Assembly: GCA_018389105.1 (NCBI GenBank)
Contig: JACATO010001689.1
Location: 49,200-113,199 of the forward strand
Length of the DNA stretch: 64,000 nt
Reading direction: 5' to 3'
Source of the DNA: Nautilus pompilius
Lineage: Eukaryota > Mollusca > Cephalopoda > Nautilida > Nautilidae
The position numbers were made by a program, and so were the translations under genes. Under the pieces are notes generated by a model. It did not search any database and had not been told where the DNA came from. It saw nothing but the letters and a program-made list of their open reading frames with translations. The stretch's first letter is position 1, and every line of letters starts with the position of its first letter. Below are positions 32,816 through 43,375 of the stretch, piece after piece.

Positions 32816-33127
32816 ATGGCTGGAGCATCAGATAGTGGGAAAAAAAACTTGTATTTCCATTTTTTAAAAGTTATTTATATTCTGTAAATAAATGAAAAAT
32901 TTATAATTTATTTTTCACCCTAACCTAGCAGGGTATTTACTATTTGTGTTGGACTGGCTTTCAACGCAATTGTAATGCAAAACCATCGGCTTGGGACGGT
33001 ATACGGATTTTATTGCTTTATGCTGGTGAAGAAGGAACTGTGTGTCTCTGAATCTGTGCTGAGCAATAGAGATTTGAAGGTTAGCGGGATGTCAATGTAC
33101 CCTAGGAGAAGGTATGCGGAGAGTTAG
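32816..33127 (+). CDS. candidate two-exon small membrane protein, 87 residues
   Basis: An ATG in good context (AAAATGG) at 32816 opens MAGASDSGKKNLYFHFLKVI up to CT|GTAAAT at 32884. A T/C-rich acceptor (TTTTTCACCCTAACCTAGCAG) ends at 32931. Joining 32816-32883 to 32932-33127 restores one frame: the split codon becomes CTG, and the protein runs on as VFTICVGLAFNAIVMQNHRL to a TAG at 33125-33127. The junction lies inside a hydrophobic run of about 24 residues, so splicing would complete a single transmembrane segment. The intron would be 48 bp, very short for an animal outside nematodes. I recognise no family. The coherent phase and hydrophobicity argue for it, and the intron length against. 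Confidence 0.3.
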
Positions 33128-33583
33128 AAGTTATGGACACTATTGCAAATGTAAAAAAAGAATAGGTTCGATTTATTTCTAAAAAAACAAAACAAATACT
33201 TTTTCTTGGAAGGGTATAGAAATACAGGTTATTGATGTTCGACTGTGGAATTTTGTTCCAGAGATGCCCTTGCAGTTTCTATAGTTCATCCAATTGCTCT
33301 GTGAGTTCTAAGTAGCCATATAAGCCCATGGAGCCTCAGTGAATGTTCATCTCAGGACCTAGTGCTGGCCGAGGTATCTCTGTGGGTTCTCCGGCGGCCT
33401 CGTGACATTTTGGATAGTTTTCATCGAGTTGGCATCATGTTCGAAGACGCATTCCCGCGAAATAAGATGCTTTCTTGAGAGAACGGCATGGCATCATGGA
33501 TAAGAACCCGCTTTCAGCAGTCGGCCTCAGTATACTATCGTTTTTGTGCAAGTGCCAGACACCATTACTGCTGATACGCAGCA
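33128..33583. other. no gene recognised
   Basis: Mixed DNA with no repeat or domain noted. Confidence 0.4.
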
Positions 33584-33685
33584 TCAACCCTCCACTGATC
33601 TACCTCTATCTGTTACGCCCATCGCCGGCCCACCTTCGAACAAACCGCTGTTGGTTATTGCCAGACGGTTCAGACTTGGACTCAT
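33584..33685 (-). CDS. minus-strand open piece behind a (CT)n acceptor
   Basis: On the minus strand the (CT)n side of the adjacent repeat ends TCTTCCTTTACAG, an ideal acceptor. It is followed at once by ATG and 33 codons (MSPSLNRLAITNSGLFEGG...) to a TGA. Possible donors inside it (GAAG|GTGGGC, GAG|GTAGAT) would shorten it. The acceptor quality is a by-product of the repeat, so this may be coincidence. No family is recognised. Confidence 0.2.
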   Translation of the reverse strand: MSPSLNRLAITNSGLFEGGPAMGVTDRGRSVEG

Positions 33686-33689
33686 CTGT

Positions 33690-34175
33690 AAAGGAAGAGA
33701 GAGAGAGAGAGATGGAGAGAGAGAGGGAGAGAGGGAGAGAGAGAGATGGGAGAGAGAGAGAGAGAGATGGAGAGAGAGAGGGGGAGAAGAGAGAGAGGAG
33801 AGGGAGAGAGAGAGATGGCGAGAGAGAAGAGATGGAGTGAGAGAGAGAGATGGAGTGAGTGAGAGAGATGGAGAGAGAATGGGGAGAGAGAGATTGAGTG
33901 GAAGGGAGAGTGAGGAGATGCTCGAGCGAGAGATGGATCTCGATCGAGCTATGGCGCGCGAGCTGGAGCGCGGTTGCGATATACGAGAGAGCGCGCCCGA
34001 GCGCTGTGAGAGCGCGCTCGGGCGCGATGGCTCCGCTCGCTGGAGCGCGAGAGGGCGCTCTCTTACTCTCTGTCTCGCTCTTCCGCTCTCATCTCCTCTC
34101 TTCTCTCTTCTCTCGCTCTCCCCTTCTTCCCTTTTTTCTCCTCTTCTCTTTCTTCTTTCTGCTGCCCATTCCAAC
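33690..34175. repeat. (GA)n and (CT)n arms around a GC hairpin
   Basis: From 33695 to about 33920 the plus strand is GA-rich; from about 34060 to 34160 it is CT-rich. The arms can pair over long stretches. Between them is a perfect 13-bp stem: CGCGCCCGAGCGC at 33992-34004 with its complement at 34014-34026 and a 9-nt loop. The long frames across this span on both strands are produced by the repeat. Confidence 0.85.
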
Positions 34176-35369
34176 CTGCTGCCCAATCTTCAGCGAAGGC
34201 TTTCGAGAAGCCACGTCCCCCACCTCGCCCCAACGACTGTCTGTCTTACTGCTCTTGGAGAAGCGTTACGCCCTCTACTGGCTCGTCGTCTACCCTGAAA
34301 TACGTAATCTCACTTTTCGGAGAGTCTGGGCCTCCTTTCTCAACTGCGTCTATTGCCGCCAGTACCAGTTTCCCGTAACCGCCTCAGCTTCTTGCGTGCA
34401 CCTCTTTCCGAAACATGAAGTCGGTCTGCAGCCTGCCGCGTGGAGCAGCCTCCACTAGCCAATACTTTGATTTCTATACGCTTGTCGTGGGATATTTCTT
34501 TTACAGCAGCCACACTATTAACTGCACAACATTAATACTACTGCCTATATTTATATAGGTCTTTTGCAGGTGCGACACTTTCTAATGACTACACTACGGA
34601 GCATTTCATTCTTACCCAAGATGCAATTCTTCCTACGATTAGTTCCAATGTTGTATATGTACATATGTTAGACGTGTATGCGCACGTGGGGGGGATGATT
34701 TATTATTCATATAGTAATGAATTAGACTTTTAAATTTTAATCCTCCGTTTCCTCTTTTTTGACTTTAAATTGTTGCAAAATCTCCCACAACAAGGCGTAG
34801 AGACAGAAAACTCTGGCGGACGGGCCACCTTCTATTGTGTTAGTCGTTTTTCACAAGCCCTCTGCAGCATCAGCAGCCCGACGTGAGAGAGACCTCCCGG
34901 GTCCTTGGGGCCGCCTCCCCCCGGTGTCGGATGGACCGGGCCGCTTGTCGGCTTGACGAACATCTCTCAGTAACGAGGAGGACTCGACAGAGAACAGTCC
35001 ACTTGTCTTTACGGGATGCAATGCCATTGACAGAGCCTTGTTCGGAAGTCAAACTCGCTCAACAACAACAACAGCATCAGCAGCCTTGAAGCGGAGTGAC
35101 TCGGCTCCGCTTGTCTGTGAGCTCACCGAACGGTTCTTTGAGCATTATATTTGTTATCGTTTTCAGATGTTTTTTTTTTAAATATTGCTGCCAGACGGCA
35201 ACAGAACGAAATACTTCTTGTCAAAAGCAGTCGAGACAAGATTACCCGGGGACAAGTCTACCATCAAGCTCACGGGTCTTCTCTCATTTCCACTCTGAAC
35301 TGAAATTAAGCAAGGGGGAGCTCTACGAAGACAATCGGCCATGTCCTTCCCTTCCGGGAGAAAATTGAC
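34176..35369. other. no gene recognised; CpG-rich patches
   Basis: Open frames near 34180-34460 and 34870-35090 lie in CpG-rich DNA and are unrecognised. A (CAA)5 plus CAGCATCAGCAG run sits at 35062-35088. Confidence 0.35.
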
Positions 35370-37190
35370 ATTCGAAATAAGCCGAAGAAGTGTGCTATCT
35401 CCAAGTTATAAAACCTCTTCTATAGGTGGAAGCACATTCACACAAAAAACAAGTCAAGAAGATCTGGAGCTCAAATCCAGAAGAAAGAGGAATTAAAGAA
35501 TCTTGTTCCAAGAGCTGTTTGACAATGTCCGTCAAGTTGTTCACCAGAGCACGACCATGCATGAAGACAGAGCCTCTATAATTCCACACAAAGACACGGT
35601 CGACGAGGCTGCATGACCTCGTTCAACGAAAAGATAAGGAGAAGGAGATGGAGCAGGAAGAGAAGGAAATAATTCAGGAAAGAATAAATAAAAGGGCCAA
35701 GCAGAAAAAAAACGTAAAATGTAGGAAACTGCTGAACTGGATTCCTCAAGCACCAGTGATGACTAGCTCCGCACTGCAGAAGAGACAAAGAATTCAGTGG
35801 GTAGTGCCAGGTCCTTATATACTTCCACAAGGAAAAAGCGAGCTCGGAAGAATGTGATTACTCCTGAGCTTTTCTCAACCCTGGATGATTATATCAAGGT
35901 AAGGGATGCTGTCCAGTCACTGCCAAGCAGCTGGCAACTTGAGCTCAGAAACAAGCGAGCTAAATATCAATAGATCCTTGATTCTAAAGGTAAACGCGCG
36001 CTACCTTTACAATCTGGCAACCAAACTGAAAGAGGACTTTTAGGTTGATGGGCTTCTTGCAGTCTACTAAGATGGCAGACTGTAGTCGACGTGATATGCA
36101 AAGAGACAGTCGATCGCCTTCTAATTTCAGTGCTCAAGTTGCTGAATAGGACAGGAGAGATCATAGCTGATGAAGTGTACGCAAATATCGACAAATAAAT
36201 CATCGAGAAGCACATTTGTTGCATAATCTTTGGCACAAAACACTGATCACAAACTGGACTTGCAACTTTCTGAAACAGTAAATTTGTGGGGGGGGTTGAC
36301 CTGCTCTCGTTCGCCTGTCGCCATCACGTGCTCAAGATTGTCCTCAGAAACAAAATGTCTTCACTCTCAGACTAGCCGCATCTCTAGGGACAAGCATCAA
36401 ACTCTTCAAGCGTTTTTTTTCTTTCAAATCAGTGGGTCCCTCATTGATCAAACCAAGTTATGGATAAGATTGGATGACACCGAAGTGACTTCGAAGATCG
36501 CAGATGGTAGAAAGGTTCTCACATTCGTCTAGCAGCAGATCGAAGAACAACTAATAGAAGATTATTAAAAGCTGTTTCATCGGACCACCATATTCGAGGG
36601 TGGAATGCCTTCTGGAGGAGTTCACTCTCGAGCTCTATCATGACTTTCTAGAGCAAGATGGATGATGGCACACTTACTGTATGGTTTTAAAGTCTTCAGG
36701 TTCAGTCAGACAAAGAAGATGGAAAGTCATGGAAAAAAGAGGAGAATAAACTTCGTAGACTTCTTTGCTTCGATCCTGCAGGGAGCAATATCCAAACAAG
36801 GATATTTACTTCCATATCTTTTTTTCTGATCTGAAATTCTTGGAAAGACTCCAGAAGGACTTAAACGATCAACAAGACGCTGATGGTGCCATACAGAAAT
36901 TATTAGGGCACTACTCGTGGGACTACTGGGGACCTGATTGTTCTAGCGTTTTTTTTTACCCGTTGGTTTCTCTCGACGAGAGATCCTAGTTGCAAGCACC
37001 AGAAGGTGAAAGGGACAGAAGATCCGCCGAAGAGAATCAAGCTGCAGCTTTAGGATCTTGGAGTGACCGGGAAGCCCGGTGCATTTGTCATGCAACGAAC
37101 TAATGGATCCTTCAGAGGTTTCCTCAACAAGGGTCCATAGGTCTGACTTCAAGATAAAGGGCAATGAACCACTCGGAAAACTGTCAAAGA
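35370..37190 (+). pseudogene. decayed transposon-derived ORF of an uncharacterised invertebrate family (ACRHH motif), hAT-like
   Basis: Plus-strand fragments in all three frames follow the order of a long, unnamed protein family that I recall as widespread in cnidarians, arthropods and molluscs. In order: GRRGCMTSFNEKIR (about 35608); a Lys/Glu-rich stretch MEQEEKEIIQERINKRAKQK (35648); KNVITPELFSTLDDYIK (about 35851); ETVDRLLISVLK and TGEIIADEVYANI (36100-36195); SFACRHHVLKIVLRNK (36307-36350); IKLFKRF...SLIDQTK (36386-36450); ARWMMAHLLYGFKVFRF (about 36650-36700); FFSDLKFLERLQKDLNDQQ (about 36820); and KRIKLQL...FVMQRT (about 37035-37095). At least eight stops or frameshifts separate them. 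The ACRHH segment resembles the C-x2-H signature of hAT transposases (inference). No terminal repeats were found. A (GA)n/(GAT)n array begins directly at its 3' end. Confidence 0.6.
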
Positions 37191-37193
37191 ATG

Positions 37194-37233
<40 letters not shown>

Positions 37234-37356
37234 AGAGAGAGCGAGAGAGGAGAGAGAGAGAGATGGGGAGAGAGAGATGATGATGAGAGAGAGAGAGAGA
37301 GAGAGAGAGTGAGATGATGATGATGATGATGATTGATGAATGATGTCAGTACAACG

Positions 37357-37391
<35 letters not shown>

Positions 37392-37469
37392 AGAGAGAGG
37401 AGAGAGAGAGTGAGATGATGATGATGATGATGATGATGCATGATGATGATGATGATGATGATGTCAGTA

Positions 37470-37535
<66 letters not shown>

Positions 37536-37590
37536 GATGATGATGATGATGATGATGATGTCAGTACACGGAGAGAGAGAGAGAAGAGAG

Positions 37591-37626
<36 letters not shown>
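37191..37626. repeat. compound (GA)n/(GAT)n array with higher-order units
   Basis: Runs of GA alternate with runs of GAT. Three blocks each end in the same junction, GATGTCAGTACACGGAGAGA or a near copy (at about 37342, 37461 and 37558), so the compound unit of roughly 100-120 bp is itself tandemly repeated. Arg/Glu and poly-Met frames here are artefacts. Confidence 0.95.
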
Positions 37627-37628
<2 letters not shown>

Positions 37629-39515
37629 TGTGATCTTCATCGGATGCAGACTTTGGTGGATCGTTGTTCTGATGAAAGCAATCCGATGCAACAAAAAGAA
37701 GAAAACGACATCGCATCAGTCTCGGCGCAGTCGCACTCCGACAACGGCTGGAACTGTTTCGGCGACGCGTTAACTTCGGACAGCGGTGCCTATATATGGA
37801 CCTGTGAGCATTTGAAATGTATTACCGTTGCGGATTATGCTCTCTCAGAGCCAGACCTTCCCGAGAGCCGCCGCCCCCCTGCACGAGTATTTCCTCTACG
37901 CGGGCCAGCTTTTTTGTACAGCCGCTTCAACCGTTCGGGGAGCAGAGCCACCCCTCTCACGAGCCGGCCGGCGGAAGTAAGGGGGAAGAACTTTATCTAA
38001 TAAACACCTCTGGCTCGCCGTTTATCGCCCGTAACTCCGCGCCCAGACCGTTAATGAGTGGGCGATGTTGTACTGCTAAGACCCCCCCACCCCCCTTCCC
38101 GCTATCCACCGGAGAGCCCGTTCCTTTGTGCTCGTCTCGAGCAACTTCAGCAGCCAGACCGCAGAACGAATAGTCTTTCTGGATGGGGCTGTTCTAATCT
38201 CGCGGCCGCCGTTTGTTTCATTCCCCGGAGTCGTATATCGAAATCGTATACGTTCGGAGCTCGCTCACCACGCTCGAGTGAGCCCCGGGCCCGTTCGTCA
38301 TCCTATTGTGAGGCGGAATAGAGGGGGAAAATAAAAGGAAAACGTTCGCGTCCGCGCATCGCCATAAAACCGAGTGTGTGTGTGTGTAGGGGGGGGGAGG
38401 GGCCCTTTAGGCCCCTGCAAAAAATAATAAAAAAATCTCTTGGCTGTTCATCTTTCTCCCGTTGTTTTTCGCCGCTGAAAACAAGGCGATAAAATCCAAC
38501 AGAGCCCATCGCGGATTCTGCGAGATATTCGGGATTCTGTGCTTATTCAAACATCTGATAGATAAAACAGTGATGCGACCTCATGGCGGTGGTTTCGGGC
38601 ATTAGCCAGACAATAGCCCAGATATCGTGATGGTAGGTACTTACCCCGCAAAGGAATAGCGGCTAGAACCCCCCCCGAGTCGTTTAATACTTTTCTTTTT
38701 AATTGAAGTATACACGTGGCGCTCAAAATTACGAGGAGACCTCATGAAAACAGCGCGGGCTGCATCTGCAATAGCCTGGTTTTAATGAAGACGCGTTGTA
38801 CAACATATACATATAATCCAATCGACCATGTATCAGCGGGTTATCGCTTTAAGCTCTTCCACTGTCACGGACACGGCGAGTTAGTTGTTCTGAGTAATGC
38901 TAAATTTAGTTTATAGCGAAAACTCGATGCTGTCAAGCTTATCCGACCGATATCGTTTCTTCCTGCTTAATTCGGATAGCTGCCGGTTCACGCTATATTT
39001 TCAACACGACATTATTGACGACTGCCACCAGCTTTGTTTAGTAGATAGTAATGACACCTGAAAAGAAAACTTAAATTCCATAGGACTATCCATCGTTTCC
39101 GTTCGCAAAACCGATTGCTCGAGTGGTGGGTTACCGCATCGCTCTGGCGTTAGCATGCAGAACGGAAGAAGAGACAGGCGGGGAAGACACGCTGCTTCAA
39201 AGTGTCCGCAGCAAGACTCTTTCTCGACGAGACGACCGATTAACCGTTGACCACGTGTTTTTTTCTTCTTGCAGAAGTCGACGTCTCAACCTCTGTCCCC
39301 CCCAGATAAAACAGCTGGGCTGATCCGGCCGAGTTGTACCTAAAAGCTCCGCTTAGTCGTGTCACGAAAAGTTGGCCTGACGACGGCTGAGAACTATCAG
39401 GGTTCCGCCTTGGAGCAGTGGGGCAGCGTGCGATGTAGCCCAGATAAGACTGGACTTGAAGTGCCGTGTTCTGAGCGAAGACAGAATGTTAGAAGAGCGA
39501 TATAGCGATGAATGA
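37627..39515. other. no gene recognised; CpG-rich in part
   Basis: 37700-38340 is CpG-rich with open frames of 68-118 codons, none recognised. At 39282 an acceptor-like TTTTTTTCTTCTTGCAG precedes a 22-codon piece (KSTSQPLSPPDKTAG...). The rest shows nothing. Confidence 0.35.
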
Positions 39516-39725
39516 CTTCACACCACGAGTAAACGTGGTAACGGAAGTGTAGAAGTATTCGGAGACTGTTCGGTTGGTGACCTGATGGAAAATCTGAAGA
39601 GATTCTTGCAGAACAAAGATGTCAGAATATTATGCAACCAGAACATTGCTTGGCAGGTGGCGGGGCTTGTACCGTATCAAGGTAATTGTCTGAACGTAGC
39701 TAAATACAGAGTATCCTGCTGTTAA
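39516..39725 (+). CDS. exon-like open frame with consensus donor
   Basis: A frame opens after a TGA at 39513-39515 and runs 69 codons to a TAA, with an internal ATG at 39585. The peptide includes GNGSVEVFGDCSVGDLMENL and RILCNQNIAWQVAGLVPYQ. At 39682 there is an excellent donor (CAAG|GTAATT), so the coding part may end at 39681, right after VPYQ. I see no strong acceptor at the left. The regular alternation of residues looks protein-like, but I cannot name a family. A transposon scrap is possible. Confidence 0.3.
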   Translation, partial: LHTTSKRGNGSVEVFGDCSVGDLMENLKRFLQNKDVRILCNQNIAWQVAGLVPYQGNCLNVAKYRVSCC

Positions 39726-42169
39726 AAAATTGGAACGAATTCATAAAACCATCGTTTCCCACACCCTCATTCTTCAAATATAAACGCTATCGAATATACG
39801 TGATCAGAATGCCGAAAAAAGATTTCACCAATGTCAGTTAGCTATGGAAGTATTTGCAAGAGAAATGGGAATGGATGCCGCCTATATTACTTAAATTCTA
39901 GAATGCTAATGAACAGAATGTTAAGTGCGACAGAAGCTATTAATATAATAGGTGACCATTTTGAGTTCCGAAGCTTGAAGAGAACGTCACAAGTAATAGA
40001 CTTTCTTAAAATGTTCCGGTGTTGTTATGGTTCATCTAATATTTCCTGGTTTTAACTAGAATAATGAAATATAATTAACAATATTATGTGAAAAGAAGAA
40101 ACAGCGTTTTCGCAAAGTGTTCGTATAATTTCGAATGTTAGCGTATATATATTCTAAAGGAGGAATTCAAAGGTCCCAGAATAAAGAAATCAATACAACG
40201 AAGATAAATCTTCTTTCTTACAAAACTAAAGGTAAAAACTTAGTTAATGAAAAGTAATAATAAATTACTTTCTACAGATTGTAAGGAATTTTAAGATGTA
40301 TATGATTTTTACTCGTCAATACATTTCGTCATCTACACCAGCATTTGTTCACGTCTATAATTCTTAACCGGGATCAGAATATTGTTAATCGAATATCGAT
40401 CGCAAGCACTTCTTTTTGTGTAGGAAAGCGCCAAATTGTTCTCTGAGATGAAGACCATACTTTAAGTGGTGCTTAATTTAATAACCAAGGAAACACTAAT
40501 CCAATAATATCTACACAACATCCTCGGATAAACAAAATTGCCTACCTGGTGGATTTCTAATTTGCTCATACTATCAGTGTCAATGCATACCTGCAGTAAT
40601 CTATCCGATAATTTACGTTTATATTCTTCTTAACAAATAACGTTTTCTAATATCAAGTCGAGGTGAAGCACTAACCAGATCTGCATAGATCCATGCCATA
40701 ATAAATCGGAAGCCATCCGTAAGTTCACCTAGCTCGATTTACCTGTCCGACCACTGTCCCTGCCAGAAAAACGGGCCATCCAGGTAGGGCAAACTCATTT
40801 TCCTAGAAAGGGGGATGACGAATGCACGTGCTAGCCTAGATGTTTGCCCATCCACCACGAGGCTGTACGGTTCACGGATGGTATCTGTGTCTGTTCGTGG
40901 ATGTTGTGCATCAAATAATTCATCTAATACAAAAATGAAAATCCTAAGCAAAAAGAAATGGACGCTATCTCCCTGCATCGCAGAGCGGGTTTTTGTCCGC
41001 CAGGTTCGCAACGACTGCCAACGTAAAATGTCATCAAGTCAACACAACGTGCACCCGCTCCCGCATAGACCCGAGTATACTAGACAGGTTTATGGTCATA
41101 TGTCGTTAATGGCGGCTGTTATCCTGCCGGATACATTGAATAAAGGACAGTCTTTAGTTATCAGAGGCAAGTCAAACGCCAACTTTTAAATACTGGTGAG
41201 TCTAGAGAAAGATTACGCGAGGCTCTGACCTCGGAATATTTACAACCACCTGCCGAGCGCGAAGAATCGAGACCAATGATGCAGACCTCGCATCATTCAT
41301 TGATGAACCCATAAACTTCACAAGTTCCAAGTCTGTTCTTTCGGAATGCTTTTCGTTGTTTGTTCTTTGACCGAAGAACCGTTTACTGCAGTCGCTGTGT
41401 CCTGCATGAAGGTGGAGCAGGGTGCCGTACAGCCAGAACCGAAAACACAAGACGGACTGCGGTTGCTTTCTGTGGCCCTATAAAAATGCAAATATGTACC
41501 CCCTGAGCACTTATACGAACATCTTGAAGAAGAACAAAGAACCAAACGACCAAATCCAATCTCACGACTACAATTCTGCAAACATTGTAGGGGGGGAATC
41601 GACCAAGTCATCACAGTAGCAATGACTTCTTTCTGAACCACAAAGGTTGAGGTCTAAGCTACCTTAATTCACCATTGATAATCTGACGGAGTGCACGCCG
41701 GGATTTCCTGTGGGCTCGGCGTAATAATAGATTTGCTTCTAAAACGTTTAAGGAGTTTATAAACCGTTATTATACATATTACCGAAAAAGTGTACATATG
41801 AGAAATCTCCGGTATTTAAATTATTTCGGGAATATAGTAGTATTTCTAATTGTAAACTGTCGAAAGGATTTTATTAGACTGTCCCCATCTCGAAAATTTC
41901 TAGCAAATCTCTTCTCACGCCTCCGATAAGTGAACGAGGTAAATCTGACATTTAATATTAACCAGGCGGATTAAATGTGGAATCTAATAAAACCAATCTT
42001 GATAGAGTCGGAAAATGTTTCCATAAAACCCGACAATGATTCTGTAAGTGGGACTAATTTCCCGCCAAATAAGGATGAAACCGATGGACCCGGAAGGGAT
42101 GGATCGCGCAGCTTCCGACAGCACTCGAGAGACCGGCATCTATTACCTTTTCTATTTTTTTTTTTTTAG
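39726..42169. other. no gene recognised; scattered coding-like scraps
   Basis: A plus piece at 41217-41370 reads SDLGIFTTTCRARRIETNDA and then DLASFIDEPINFTSSK to a TGA. Minus frames at 41202-41641 overlap it. A plus frame at 40815-41189 is unrecognised. None has clear splice sites. Confidence 0.3.
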
Positions 42170-42269
42170 TATAGATCGTCCTTCATTAAAAATGGGTTCG
42201 CTGCACTCACCAAATATTTGCTATTCTACAAACCACTTTGCGACCGCTAGTAATCTATTCCAGACCTAG
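42170..42269 (+). CDS. candidate terminal exon, 33 residues
   Basis: A very strong acceptor (CTTTTCTATTTT, further T-run, AG) ends at 42169. After one split-codon base, 32 codons are open to TAG 42267-42269: IDRPSLKMGSLHSPNICYST, then NHFATASNLFQT. The codon mix looks coding-like in an otherwise AT-rich context. The same frame continues open to the left of the acceptor (from 42048), which weakens the case for a splice site. No family is recognised. Confidence 0.25.
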
Positions 42270-42684
42270 GACAATAGAATGCAGTTTCCGATGTTTGCCC
42301 CAGTATCAGTCGGCTTGTAACTTGATGTAACACAAAGGAAAAGGGGGTTTTAATTGACCGACGTTTTCTGCAAATAAACGTAAACATCTTATAAATTAAA
42401 GAGCGAAGCGCTCGAGAAGAACATTAGCGCTGCTAGAATTACGTAAGTGTTATTGACCGATTGCTAGTTTACTTATCATAAAATCGTCCGCTGCCTCCAC
42501 ATTTTACCTAACCGCAGTCCCGTCGGGGCGGGAGCGAGCGAGGATCTATCCCATCCATCCTACGACCTCATTTTATGAGAAAAAATATGCCAAAGTCAGA
42601 ATCTCAGAACTTTATGCTCTCTATTTTTCATCTAATTGTCATGATATTCCATTGTGTGTTTTAGATTTATCTTATTTTCTGGAT
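42270..42684. other. no gene recognised
   Basis: Mixed DNA with a CpG-rich patch near 42510-42560. Confidence 0.4.
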
Positions 42685-42900
42685 TTAGTTCATTGCACCT
42701 TTGAAAAAGCTTACAGAAGGATACTGGAAGAATGTCCCCGTCGCTACTTTCAGAATAGTTAGAATGTTACTGCCTTCTTTCGCTTTTTCTGTCGCTAGCA
42801 AAGGTACAATACTTTCCAGCGCATTCAATTCGGGCTCATCGTTTTTGGCATCGCTTGTGAAGTAACAGAACCCGTTGGCTCTCACCCAGCAGCTAATCAT
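42685..42900 (-). CDS. unrecognised open frame, 71 codons, whose start lies in the 58-bp repeat
   Basis: The minus frame starts at ATG 42898-42900 within the first unit of the 58-bp minisatellite and leaves the repeat after about 20 residues. It then reads DAKNDEPELNALESIVPLLA, TEKAKEGSNILTILK and FFQYPSVSFFKGAMN before the stop. The non-repeat part looks protein-like. The repeat unit includes CTGGGTGAG on this strand, which resembles a donor. No family is recognised. It may be a gene end from which the minisatellite expanded, or chance. Confidence 0.25.
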   Translation of the reverse strand: MISCWVRANGFCYFTSDAKNDEPELNALESIVPLLATEKAKEGSNILTILKVATGTFFQYPSVSFFKGAMN

Positions 42901-43375
42901 CGTCGTCGTCGCTTGTGGAGTAACAGAACCCGTTGGCTCTCACCCAGCAGCTAATCATCGTCGTCGTCGCTTGTGGAGTAACAGAACCCGTTGGCTCTCA
43001 CCCAGCAGCTAATCATCGTCGTCGTCGCTTGTGGAGTAACAGAACCCGTTGGCTCTCACCCAGCAGCTAATCATCGTCGTCGTCGCTTGTGGAGTAACAG
43101 AACCCGTTGGCTCTCACCCTGCAGCTAATCATCGTCGTCGTCGCTTGTGGAGTAACAGAACCCGTTGGCTCTCACCCAGCAGCTAATCATCGTCGTCGTC
43201 GCTTGTGGAGTAACAGAACCCGTTGGCTCTCACCCAGCAGCTAATCATCGTCGTCGTCGCTTGTGGAGTAACAGAACCCGTTGCCTCTCACCCAGCAGTT
43301 AATCGTTGTTTTCATCGTTTGTGAAATAACAGAACCCGTTGACCTTTTCACCCTGCAGACAGATAATAATTAGGA
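42843..43375. repeat. 58-bp minisatellite, about 8.5 copies
   Basis: Units start at 42901, 42959, 43017, 43075, 43133, 43191 and 43249 with an exact 58-bp period. The unit contains CGTCGTCGTCGCTTGTGGAG, AACAGAACCCGTTGGCTCTC and ACCCAGCAGCTAATCAT. Central copies are identical apart from single substitutions (ACCCTGCAG, GTTGCCTCTC). The outermost copies at both ends are divergent. Near-identity of the core suggests recent expansion or homogenisation. 58 is not a multiple of 3, so it does not encode a repeated peptide. Confidence 0.95.

Noticed and set aside
33546..34298. 250-codon plus and 200-codon minus frames
   Set aside because: GA/CT repeat read-through, open on both strands, with Arg/Glu and Ser/Leu monotony.
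42843..43375. CRISPR or coding repeat
   Set aside because: The whole 58-bp unit repeats without spacers, and 58 is not a multiple of three.
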